27,345 nt of DNA. Source: JBFGCM01 sp041581135. GTDB taxonomy: Bacteria; Actinomycetota; Acidimicrobiia; Spongiisociales; UBA5794. A model generated the notes under the pieces. That model made no database searches and was not told where the DNA came from. It was given only the letters and a program-made list of their open reading frames with translations. The position numbers were made by a program, and so were the translations under genes. This document shows, one piece after another, positions 7,226-13,801 of this stretch (position 1 is the first letter of the stretch; each line of letters begins with the position of its first letter). The stretch is from assembly GCA_041581135.1 (NCBI GenBank), contig JBFGCM010000050.1, positions 1 through 27,345 of the forward strand, written 5' to 3'.

Positions 7226-7282
7226 GACACGACAACAGTGCCGGACCGGCCTCGGCCCGTCCGGCACTGTCGCGCTCGTGTC
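7226..7282. terminator. Composite hairpin terminator between convergent genes
   Basis: A perfect 12-bp stem pairs 7235-7246 with 7259-7270. A GGCC-TC-GGCC stem sits inside it, and an outer 7-bp stem pairs GACACGA (7226-7232) with TCGTGTC (7276-7282). The structure fills the gap between the thioredoxin stop and the stop of the minus-strand gene, so it probably ends transcription from both sides. It lacks a clear T-tract. Confidence 0.7.
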
Positions 7283-7285
7283 CGC

Positions 7286-7753
7286 CTAGGTCTCGACTCC
7301 CTCCGAGCACAGCTCTCCGGTGACCCGGACGAGCCCGTCGCTGAGAAAGCCCGCCTCGTCGATGAAGAAGTGACCGCGTCCGAGGACGCTTCCGGTGACG
7401 CCGGCGAAGGCACCGTCCCCGTCGACGACCTCACCGGTGAACCCCAGGAACACGAGTCCCGGGATCGTGTTCGACAACTGAATCGTGTCGAAGTCGAACG
7501 TGGTGAACGAGCCGCTCTCGAAGGTGTAGGTGGCAAAGGAGCTGCCGTCGCCGTTGTCTTGGACGAACAGATCGCCGGTCGACCGGACCCCCGCCATCCA
7601 CATGGTTGCGGACCCGGTGAACACGCCCTCCGGCAGCGAACCCTCGAAGTCGGCACGGATCACGACCGCCCCGCAGTCTTCGGCGGCCGCAAGCGCCGGA
7701 CTCGCTCCGATCAGCACGGATGACACCAGTAGCAACGCTGCGAATCGACGCAT
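7286..7753 (-). CDS. Small secreted protein of unknown function
   Basis: This 155-residue protein begins MRRFAALLLVSSVLIG and has a signal peptide cleaved probably after ALA near residue 22. The mature part is beta-rich, with repeated Gly/Phe/Thr strands (SFTTFDFDTIQLSN, GFTGEVVDGDGAFAGVTGS) and two Cys, one near each end. The GDGAFAGVTGSVLGRG stretch is reminiscent of the allene-oxide-cyclase/dirigent-like barrel proteins that bacteria also secrete, but this is a weak impression. The ATG at 7753 is chosen over one ten codons earlier because GGGAGG lies at the right distance and the signal peptide starts there. It is convergent with the thioredoxin gene. Confidence 0.65.
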   Translation of the reverse strand: MRRFAALLLVSSVLIGASPALAAAEDCGAVVIRADFEGSLPEGVFTGSATMWMAGVRSTGDLFVQDNGDGSSFATYTFESGSFTTFDFDTIQLSNTIPGLVFLGFTGEVVDGDGAFAGVTGSVLGRGHFFIDEAGFLSDGLVRVTGELCSEGVET

Positions 7754-7856
7754 GAAAGCCTCCCTCTCGGCTACGGCCAGCAAACTCCCTCCGGCGGTCG
7801 CGGTCCATGAAGAATCTGGAAGGGTTCTCGGTCCATCACGGCCACCGGCGCCCGCG

Positions 7857-7862
7857 TAGGCT
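7857..7862 (+). promoter_or_regulatory. Possible -10 box TAGGCT for the metallopeptidase unit
   Basis: TAGGCT is followed by a leader of about 33 bases with GGAGGGGG (about 7886-7893) before the ATG at 7902. The box matches those before the EamA and DsbA-like genes, but here the message has a normal leader. Confidence 0.4.
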
Positions 7863-7901
7863 CAGCGTGGAATCACATCCCGCACGGAGGGGGCCTTTCT
7901 C

Positions 7902-8960
7902 ATGGCAGCGGACGAAGAGCGCGACTACATCGAGATGTGTGTAGACCGGGTTCTCGAGCAAGACCTCGAGGCGCGTGAGCGGCGAATCGAGGACTCGGCG
8001 CCCGACGACGCGAGCCGCATGGCCGTGGACATCGGGAAGACTTGGGATCCCGGCAAGACGCTGCTGGTGTCGTTCACGGACGGCGTGCCGGAGGTGCAGG
8101 AGAAGGTTGCGGTCAAGGCCGTCGAGTGGAGTGAGCACGCCAACATATTCTTCGAGTTCGGTGATCACGCCGACGCAGACATCCGCATCTCGTTCCAGCA
8201 GCCCGGGTCATGGTCGTACCTCGGCACCGATGCCAAGTCTCGGCCTACGGACGAACCGACGATGAACTACGGATGGCTGACGCCACAGTCGGCAGACAGC
8301 GTGTACGACCGGGTGGTGCTTCACGAGTTCGGCCATGCCTTGGGTGCCATCCACGAGCACCAGAGCCCGGCCCAAGGCATCCCCTGGGACGTAGAGAAGG
8401 TGATCGAGTTCTACTCCGGTCCACCGAACAACTGGAGCCGGCGGCGCATCGAGACCAATGTGCTCGGGGTGTACCGGGGACGGGTGAGCAACTCGGCGTT
8501 CGACCGTGACTCGATCATGCTCTACCCGGTGGACAACAAGCTCACCATCGGTGACTTCTCTGTGGGCTTCAACCGTGGGCTGTCCGAGACCGACAAGTCG
8601 TTCATCGGCACCCTCTACCCCAAGGAGCGCAAGCCGGAAGGAGCACACCTCGAGGTCGGCGGACCAGCCGTGTCCGCATCCATCGGGGCGCATGGCGAGC
8701 AAGATCGGTTCCCGTTCAAGGTCACCGCACCAGGGAAGTACGTCATCGAGACCCACGGCGACACGGATGTCAAGATGGCGCTCTTCGTCGACGGCTTCGA
8801 CGAGCGGCTTGCCGCCGACGACGACAGTGGTCGGATGTACAACGCCCGCATCGAGACGGTGCTGGCCCCCGCCCAGTACGTGCTGCGGGTGTGGCACTAC
8901 TGGCCCGCAGGGACGGGCGAGTACTCGGTGACGCTGCGGGCTGCCGGCGCCGACGGCTGA
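7902..8960 (+). CDS. Astacin/matrixin-like zinc metallopeptidase with C-terminal beta domain
   Basis: The 352-residue protein carries the metzincin site HEFGHALGAIHEH (H141, E142, H145, H151) and a Met-turn SIMLYP (M206), which define a zinc endopeptidase of the metzincin clan (M12A/M10-like). DIRISFQQPGSWSYLGTDA upstream of the site is typical of such catalytic domains. Residues about 265-350 form a beta domain (VTAPGKYVIETHGDTDVKMALF ... YVLRVWHY) like bacterial pre-peptidase C-terminal domains. Oddly, there is no signal peptide and no clear propeptide; the N-terminus is a charged helix (EERDYIEMCVDRVLEQD). It may stay in the cytosol, leave by a non-Sec route, or use the N-helix as an inhibitor. 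The stop overlaps the next gene as TGATG, so the two proteins are probably made together. Confidence 0.85.
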   Translation: MAADEERDYIEMCVDRVLEQDLEARERRIEDSAPDDASRMAVDIGKTWDPGKTLLVSFTDGVPEVQEKVAVKAVEWSEHANIFFEFGDHADADIRISFQQPGSWSYLGTDAKSRPTDEPTMNYGWLTPQSADSVYDRVVLHEFGHALGAIHEHQSPAQGIPWDVEKVIEFYSGPPNNWSRRRIETNVLGVYRGRVSNSAFDRDSIMLYPVDNKLTIGDFSVGFNRGLSETDKSFIGTLYPKERKPEGAHLEVGGPAVSASIGAHGEQDRFPFKVTAPGKYVIETHGDTDVKMALFVDGFDERLAADDDSGRMYNARIETVLAPAQYVLRVWHYWPAGTGEYSVTLRAAGADG

Positions 8961-9745
8961 TGTTCCGCTGGCTGCGGTCCATTCTCGGCTTGTTCTCGCC
9001 GGTGCGGCGACCCACCGTGCCGGACGGCCCGACGTCCGCCAACGGTGCCTCGTCGTTCCACCTCAACTGGGACCTGCCCGGACAGTTCGTCGAGGTGTCC
9101 GCCGTGCTCGAAGTGTTGGAGCCGCCGTCGGTGTCGCGGTTGTTCTTCTGGGCGCTGCAGGTGGACTTCGTCGACGCCCAGGGGCGCCGAGGTGGCGGCG
9201 CCCACATCGGGCTCCAGCACCATCCGTCGCACCCGGGCAATCGTGCCGTCAACTGGGGTGGCTACCGCGCCGAGGGAGGCCAGCTCGACGGCTCGGTGTC
9301 GCCACTGCCGAGCGCTCGCGACAACCGCAACACGCGTGACTTCCGCTGGATCCCACGCCGCCGCTACCGCCTCCGGGTGTATCCGTCCCCGGATCCCGCA
9401 CCGGACGGGCTGGTGGCGTGGCGCGGCGAGGTCACCGACCTGGAGACCGACGCCACCCAGCTGGTCCGCGACCTGTATGCGGCAGGCGACTTCCTCAGCC
9501 GGCCGGTGGTGTGGTCCGAGGTGTTCGCCCGGTGTCGAGAGCGCGGCGCCAAGGTGCGGTGGTCGGACCTGCGGGCGGTCGACCGTTCAGGCCGTGAGGT
9601 CTCTCCGGATACGGTGCGGATCAACTACCAGCAGGAAGGCGGCTGTCCCAACACGGATTCGGCACTGGACGGGGCGGGACGCGTGACGCAGACGACCGCC
9701 GTCGAGCGGGTCACCGCGCAAGGAGCAGTGCTTCGCCTGGCCTGA
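8960..9745 (+). CDS. Unknown protein coupled to the metallopeptidase
   Basis: This 261-residue protein starts at an ATG overlapping the peptidase stop (TGATG at 8958-8962). After a short N-tail (MFRWLRSILGLFSPVRR, possibly membrane-associated) comes a beta-rich domain. The stretch VSRLFFWALQVDFVDAQG-(RR)-GGGAHIGLQ, followed by NWGGY and WRGEVTDLETDATQLVRDLY, reminds me of the DUF3472-type domain of unknown function, but this is from memory and uncertain. Two Cys are seen near the C-terminal part (FARCRERG, EGGCPNTD). Because it is coupled to the peptidase, it may be its substrate, inhibitor or partner; nothing in the sequence decides this. Confidence 0.7.
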   Translation: MFRWLRSILGLFSPVRRPTVPDGPTSANGASSFHLNWDLPGQFVEVSAVLEVLEPPSVSRLFFWALQVDFVDAQGRRGGGAHIGLQHHPSHPGNRAVNWGGYRAEGGQLDGSVSPLPSARDNRNTRDFRWIPRRRYRLRVYPSPDPAPDGLVAWRGEVTDLETDATQLVRDLYAAGDFLSRPVVWSEVFARCRERGAKVRWSDLRAVDRSGREVSPDTVRINYQQEGGCPNTDSALDGAGRVTQTTAVERVTAQGAVLRLA

Positions 9746-9749
9746 TCGG

Positions 9750-9755
9750 TAGGGT
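9750..9755 (+). promoter_or_regulatory. Possible -10 box TAGGGT for the Rieske-ThDP gene
   Basis: TAGGGT lies just after the preceding stop codon. A strong GGAGGAGGG (9766-9774) then precedes the ATG at 9780, so this gene has a conventional leader and can be transcribed independently of the metallopeptidase unit. Confidence 0.4.
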
Positions 9756-9779
9756 CCGAATCCCTGGAGGAGGGCGCTG

Positions 9780-11723
9780 ATGGCCGACACCCAATGGCAC
9801 AAGATCGATCCGGGCGACCTGCCTGAGGGCCGAGTCACCGTGGTCGTCGCCGACCATCGGGCGCTCTGCGTTTCCCGCACCGCTGCGGGCTGGGGCTGCC
9901 TCGACAACCGCTGCCCCCACCAGGGCGGTCCACTGGGTGAGGGACACATCGAGGACGGCTACGTGGTGTGCCCCTGGCATGCCTACGAGTACGACCCCCT
10001 CACCGGCGATCCGCCCGAGGGCTACGGCGACGAGGCAACGGCGTACGCCATCGAGCAGCGCGAGGACGGCATCTACGTGGAGCTGCCGGTGCGCAAGGAA
10101 ACGGTCACAGTGATGGATCAGATGGTCGACGTCATGATCGACTGGGGTGTCGACACCGTGTTCGGCATGGTGGGCCACTCCAACCTCGGGCTGGCCGAGG
10201 CCTTCCGGCGCGCCGCCCGCGACGACCGGCTTCGGTACTTCGGCATCCGCCACGAGGGTGCCGCCGCCTTCGCCGCCAGCGGGTACGCCAAGGCGGTAGG
10301 TCGGCCGGCGGCGTGCTTCTCGATCGCCGGACCCGGCGCGACCAACCTGCTGACCGGGCTGTGGGACGCCAAGGTGGATCGCGTGCCCATCCTGGCACTC
10401 ACCGGCCAGGTGGACACCCAGGTGCTGGGACCCGGGGCGTTTCAAGAGATCCCGCTGGCCAGTGCGTTCGAAGCGGTCTCCGAGTGGAGCCAGCCGGTGT
10501 TGCGGCGGGAGAACGCACCGGAGTTGATGGCGTTGGCCATCAAGCATGCGGTGGTGCAGCGAGACGTCGCCCACCTCATCTTCCCCGATGAGGTGCAGGA
10601 GCTGCCGGGCCTCGAGGACCCGCCGGCCACGCCCCAGGAGGGCCGCGTGTCCACCACGGCCATCGCGCCCCCGCAGGGCGACCTCGAGCAGGCTCTGGAC
10701 CTGTTGCGCGACGCAGACCACCCGGTGATCATCGTCGGCAATGGGGCGCGGCCCTTTCGCGATCAGGTGGTCGCGCTCGCCGAGCAGCGGGACATGCCAG
10801 TGGTGACCACCTTCAAGGCCAAGGGGCTGCTCGCCGACGACCATCCGCTGGCGTGTGGCACCGTGGGGCGCTCGGGCATCCCGGTGGCCTCTTCGATGAT
10901 GGCCCGCAGCGATGCCCTGCTGGTGCTGGGAGCCTCGTTCTCGAACCACACCGGCATCTCCAAGAACAAGCCGACCATTCAGGTGGACTTCGACCGGATG
11001 ACCCTCGGCAAGTTTCACGCAGTGGACATCCCGCTGTGGGGCGACATCGGCCGCACCCTCGACCTCTTCATCGAGGGGCTCGAACCCATCGACCGGCCCG
11101 ATCGGAGGCAAGAGATCGCCGACCGGTGGGCCGAGTGGCGGGAGGAGAAGGCGAAGCGGGAGAAGATGACCGACGCCAGGGGTCGCATGCACCCGGCGGC
11201 CATCTTCAATGCCATGAGCAGTCTGTGCCCGGTCGATGCGGTCCTCCCCGTGGACGTCGGCAACAACACATATGCCTTCGGCCACTACTACGAGTGCCGG
11301 GGCACCCAGGACGTCATCATGTCCGGGTATCTGGGCTCGATCGGGTTCGCCTTTCCCGCCGCCATGGGTGCATGGGCTGCGCTCGGGCACGAGCGCAAGA
11401 TCGTGTCGATCTCGGGCGACGGTGGCTTCGGGCAGTACCTGGCCGAGTTCACCACCGCCGTGCGGTACGGCATGAACATCACCCACGTGCTGCTGAACAA
11501 CAACGAGCTGGGCAAGATCAGTCGCGAGCAGATCAATGCCGTTCGGCCGGTGTGGCAGACCGAGCTGGTGAATCCCGACTTCGCCGAGTTCGCCCGGCTG
11601 TGTGGGGGAGAGGGCTTCACCGTGAACACGCCCGACGAGCTGGCACCGATGCTGGAGGCGGCGATGGCGGTGACGGATGGTCCCTCACTGGTCGAGGTGC
11701 ACAGCGCGGCCCGGTTCGTGTGA
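9780..11723 (+). CDS. Rieske [2Fe-2S] domain fused to a ThDP-dependent oxidase/decarboxylase-like enzyme
   Basis: The 647-residue protein has an N-terminal Rieske ferredoxin-like domain (about 5-102) with CPH (C45, H47) and CPWH (C64, H67), the four cluster ligands. A complete three-domain ThDP enzyme follows (about 107-645). It has the catalytic Glu in GIRHEGAAAFAASGYAK (E159), a middle domain (about 295-430) with PVIIVGNGARPF, and the ThDP/Mg motif GDGGFGQYLAEF (G546-D547-G548) to NNN at 573-575. The nearest relatives by architecture are pyruvate oxidase (PoxB) and acetolactate synthase. Such enzymes decarboxylate 2-oxo acids and pass electrons to a flavin or quinone; a tethered Rieske cluster suggests one-electron transfer out of the ThDP intermediate or from a flavin. 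The substrate is unknown. RBS GGAGGAGGG. It stands alone, followed by the palindrome and two-component system. Confidence 0.85.
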   Translation: MADTQWHKIDPGDLPEGRVTVVVADHRALCVSRTAAGWGCLDNRCPHQGGPLGEGHIEDGYVVCPWHAYEYDPLTGDPPEGYGDEATAYAIEQREDGIYVELPVRKETVTVMDQMVDVMIDWGVDTVFGMVGHSNLGLAEAFRRAARDDRLRYFGIRHEGAAAFAASGYAKAVGRPAACFSIAGPGATNLLTGLWDAKVDRVPILALTGQVDTQVLGPGAFQEIPLASAFEAVSEWSQPVLRRENAPELMALAIKHAVVQRDVAHLIFPDEVQELPGLEDPPATPQEGRVSTTAIAPPQGDLEQALDLLRDADHPVIIVGNGARPFRDQVVALAEQRDMPVVTTFKAKGLLADDHPLACGTVGRSGIPVASSMMARSDALLVLGASFSNHTGISKNKPTIQVDFDRMTLGKFHAVDIPLWGDIGRTLDLFIEGLEPIDRPDRRQEIADRWAEWREEKAKREKMTDARGRMHPAAIFNAMSSLCPVDAVLPVDVGNNTYAFGHYYECRGTQDVIMSGYLGSIGFAFPAAMGAWAALGHERKIVSISGDGGFGQYLAEFTTAVRYGMNITHVLLNNNELGKISREQINAVRPVWQTELVNPDFAEFARLCGGEGFTVNTPDELAPMLEAAMAVTDGPSLVEVHSAARFV

Positions 11724-11733
11724 CGCTCCCGTC

Positions 11734-11749
11734 TCATCCGTGAGGATGA
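11734..11749. promoter_or_regulatory. Palindrome TCATCC-N4-GGATGA upstream of the two-component system
   Basis: TCATCC-GTGA-GGATGA is a perfect inverted repeat, extended to 8 bp per arm by one further pair on each side. Its centre lies 53.5 bases before the first base of the TACGAT -10 box. The same palindrome recurs at 13649-13664 in front of the ABC transporter at almost the same distance from its -10 box. It is the probable binding site of the NarL-type response regulator encoded just downstream. A role as terminator of the preceding gene cannot be excluded. Confidence 0.65.
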
Positions 11750-11794
11750 GATCCGATCCTTCACGGGTGCGATGCGCCAGACGCCCGGTACCCG

Positions 11795-11800
11795 TACGAT
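11795..11800 (+). promoter_or_regulatory. -10 box TACGAT, seven bases before the histidine-kinase ATG
   Basis: TACGAT-CGGTGGC-ATG places transcription onset at about 11807, giving a nearly leaderless message and favouring the ATG at 11808 as the start. No good -35 box is present, which fits a promoter that needs the activator bound at the palindrome upstream. Confidence 0.5.
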
Positions 11801-11807
11801 CGGTGGC

Positions 11808-12986
11808 ATGAAAGGTGACGCTCAGGCCGGGACACGATGGTTCGACCTCGCGCTCATCACGCTGCTGTTGGCGGTATCGATCGCCGAAGCAGTGGCCGTC
11901 GGCGATGATCTCCGGGTCGACACGGCGGGAGATGCCTGGCACATCCTCCTCATCGCCTTTGCGGTGGTACCGCTGCTGCTGCGGCGGCGCTTTCCGATCG
12001 GGGTCGGCATTGTGTCCACGCTCGCCTTCATGATCGATCGCGCGGCGATCCACCCCGATTCGATCTCCGTCATCGCGTTGCCGGTGGCGCTCTACAGCAT
12101 CGGACGCCACTGCGAACGGCCACGAGCGTTGGTGGCCGGAATGTCGCTCACCGCGGCGACTCTCGGATTCACTCTGTACGGCATCGTCATCGAGGCCGCC
12201 GACCTCGGGTTGTTCAACTTCATGCTGTTCGGCGTCTTCCTGGTGGCGCCCCTCCTCCTCGGGATGCAGCTCCGGGTGAGTCGTGAGTACCTGGAAAGCC
12301 TGGAGGAGCGGGCCGAGTGGCTGGAACAGACCCGGGAGGCGGAGGCTCGCCGCGCCGTCGCCGAGGAGCGAGCGCGCATCGCCCGGGAGCTGCACGATGT
12401 CGTTGCCCACGAGGTGAGCGTCATGGTGGTCCAGACCGAGGCGGCCCAGCGCGTCCTGCACACCGACCCGTCCAAGGCCACCGAGGCGATGCGGCACGTG
12501 GAAGAGGCCGGCCGGGACGCGCTCACGGAGATGCGCCGCCTGCTCGGCGTGCTCCGCCGCGACGGCGAGGAGGCGTTGCGGAGCCCACAGCCGATACTGA
12601 CCCAGGTCGGCGGCCTGATCGAGCAGATGCAGCTCGCCGGATTGCGGGTCGAGTTGGAGGTGGAGGGGCAGGCGCGCCCGCTCCCGCCGGGTCTGGATCT
12701 GAACGCCTATCGGATCGTGCAAGAGGCGCTCACCAATGCGCTGAAGCACGCCGGCCCGGATGCCACGGCCCGGGTCACGGTCCGGTACGAGCCCGACGAA
12801 CTGCAGCTCGAGATCGTCGACGACGGCCGTGGCGCCGCCCAGGCGTTGCGCCGCACGAACGGTTCGGGCAACGGGCTCGTGGGGATGCGGGAGCGAGCCG
12901 CACTCTTCGGCGGGGTGCTGGACGCCGGCGCGCGACCGGGGGGCGGCTACCGGGTGGCGGCTCGGTTGCCGGTGTCATCGGCATGA
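11808..12986 (+). CDS. NarL-type (HisKA_3) sensor histidine kinase
   Basis: This 392-residue membrane sensor has about five or six hydrophobic segments (about 12-152) with short loops, a coiled linker (about 157-190: YLESLEERAEWLEQTREAEA), the HisKA_3 H-box ERARIARELHDVVAHEV (phosphorylated H196) and a HATPase_c domain. The latter has the N-box RIVQEALTNALKHA, the G1 box EIVDDGRG, and a later NGLVGMRERAALFGG. Little sequence is exposed outside, so it probably senses something in or at the membrane (envelope stress, lipids or drugs), as in DesK/LiaS-like sensors. It phosphorylates the response regulator whose ATG overlaps this stop (ATGA). I prefer the ATG at 11808 to one at 11772 because of the -10 box spacing. 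The operator-like palindrome upstream suggests autoregulation. Confidence 0.9.
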   Translation: MKGDAQAGTRWFDLALITLLLAVSIAEAVAVGDDLRVDTAGDAWHILLIAFAVVPLLLRRRFPIGVGIVSTLAFMIDRAAIHPDSISVIALPVALYSIGRHCERPRALVAGMSLTAATLGFTLYGIVIEAADLGLFNFMLFGVFLVAPLLLGMQLRVSREYLESLEERAEWLEQTREAEARRAVAEERARIARELHDVVAHEVSVMVVQTEAAQRVLHTDPSKATEAMRHVEEAGRDALTEMRRLLGVLRRDGEEALRSPQPILTQVGGLIEQMQLAGLRVELEVEGQARPLPPGLDLNAYRIVQEALTNALKHAGPDATARVTVRYEPDELQLEIVDDGRGAAQALRRTNGSGNGLVGMRERAALFGGVLDAGARPGGGYRVAARLPVSSA

Positions 12987-13639
12987 TTCGAGTCCTCCTG
13001 GCGGACGACCAAGCGCTGGTGCGCAGCGGGTTCCGCATGATCCTCGAGTCGGAGCCCGACATCACGGTGGTCGGCGAGGCGGGGACCGGAGGCGAGGCGA
13101 TTGGGCTGGCTCGGAGCGAGCGCCCGGACGTGATCCTGATGGACATCCGGATGCCCGAGATGGACGGCCTCGACGCCACTCGCCGTGTCTCGGAGCTCAC
13201 CGATCCGCCCAAGGTGTTGATCCTGACCACGTTCGACCTCGACGACTACGTGTACGAGGCGCTACGGGCCGGGGCGTCGGGCTTCTTGCTCAAGGACGTG
13301 GCCCCCGAGGACCTCGTGGCGGCGATCCACGTGGTTGCGGCAGGCGACGCCATGCTGGCGCCGTCGGTGACGAGACGGCTCGTCGAGGAGTTCGCCAAGC
13401 GGCCGGATTCGCCGTCGTCGCCCGCTCCGGAGCTCGCCGACCTCACAGAGCGCGAGGCGGAGGTGCTCGGTCACATCGCCCGCGGCCTGTCCAACCAGGA
13501 GATCGCCGACGCCCTCTTTGTGAGCGAGACGACGGTGAAGACCCACGTGTCGCACATCCTCACCAAGCTCCGACTGCGCGATCGGGTGCAGGCGGTGGTC
13601 TTCGCCTACGAGAACGGCGTGGTCGCTCCGGGTGCCTGA
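12983..13639 (+). CDS. NarL/LuxR-family response regulator
   Basis: This 218-residue DNA-binding regulator has a receiver domain (1-120) with the acidic pocket DD (8-9), phosphorylated D54 (ILMDIRMPEMDG) and the conserved Lys in GFLLKDV. A LuxR-type helix-turn-helix follows (about 152-210: LTEREAEVLGHIARGLSNQEIADAL, then SETTVKTHVSHILTKL). Its ATG overlaps the kinase stop. It is phosphorylated by the neighbouring kinase and then dimerises on inverted repeats; the TCATCC-N4-GGATGA palindromes at 11734 and 13649 are the obvious candidate sites. This predicts control of its own operon and of the ABC transporter at 13798. The arrangement HK-RR followed by MacB/FtsX-type ABC transporter is common in Gram-positives for envelope or antimicrobial stress. 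Confidence 0.93.
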   Translation: MIRVLLADDQALVRSGFRMILESEPDITVVGEAGTGGEAIGLARSERPDVILMDIRMPEMDGLDATRRVSELTDPPKVLILTTFDLDDYVYEALRAGASGFLLKDVAPEDLVAAIHVVAAGDAMLAPSVTRRLVEEFAKRPDSPSSPAPELADLTEREAEVLGHIARGLSNQEIADALFVSETTVKTHVSHILTKLRLRDRVQAVVFAYENGVVAPGA

Positions 13640-13648
13640 AGGGTTGAA

Positions 13649-13664
13649 TCATCCTCCAGGATGA
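13649..13664. promoter_or_regulatory. Palindrome TCATCC-N4-GGATGA upstream of the ABC transporter
   Basis: TCATCC-TCCA-GGATGA has the same arms and spacing as the site at 11734-11749, but a different spacer sequence. The centre is 54.5 bases upstream of the first base of the TACGCT -10 box, about position -66, typical of class I activation. It lies nine bases after the response-regulator stop. Confidence 0.65.
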
Positions 13665-13680
13665 GGGGCGAATCCCCCTC
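13663..13680 (+). terminator. Possible small hairpin terminator after the response regulator
   Basis: GAGGGG (13663-13668) pairs perfectly with CCCCTC (13675-13680) around a six-base loop. It overlaps the last two bases of the palindrome and has no T-tract, so it may equally be incidental to the regulatory region. Confidence 0.3.
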
Positions 13681-13687
13681 GAGAGCG

Positions 13688-13716
13688 GCGACATCGGAAC
13701 CCACCTGCCATACGCT
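13688..13716 (+). promoter_or_regulatory. Candidate promoter of the ABC transporter, GCGACA-N17-TACGCT
   Basis: A weak -35 (GCGACA, 13688-13693) and a -10 (TACGCT, 13711-13716) are separated by 17 bases, giving a transcription start near 13723. The palindrome upstream is centred about 66 bases before that start. The leader then holds a strong GGGGAG ribosome-binding site and a 12-codon reading frame. Confidence 0.45.
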
Positions 13717-13762
13717 GGCGAGAGTGACTACGGGAGCCACGTCATCCAGAGGGGAGATTCCG

Positions 13763-13801
13763 ATGAGTCCTGATTCCACCGTCGCCGGGCATACCCGATG
13801 A
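13763..13801 (+). CDS. Twelve-codon leader reading frame overlapping the ABC ATPase start
   Basis: ATG at 13763 follows AGAGGGGAG at ideal spacing and encodes MSPDSTVAGHTR, ending in TGA at 13799-13801. That stop overlaps the ATG of the ATPase gene (ATGA at 13798-13801), in a different frame. The ATPase has no ribosome-binding site of its own, so it may be translated by re-initiation after this leader. Alternatively a single-base sequencing error separates a true upstream N-terminus from the ATPase. Confidence 0.4.
   Translation: MSPDSTVAGHTR

Noticed and set aside
9711..11486. A 591-codon minus-strand open frame opposite the Rieske-ThDP gene
   Set aside because: It is a His/Gly/Arg-rich shadow with no recognisable domain. 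The plus strand encodes intact catalytic motifs and has a strong ribosome-binding site.
11732..11751. The palindrome as an intrinsic terminator of the Rieske-ThDP gene
   Set aside because: There is no T-tract, and the same arms recur before the ABC transporter at equal distance from the -10 box. Kept as a lesser alternative.
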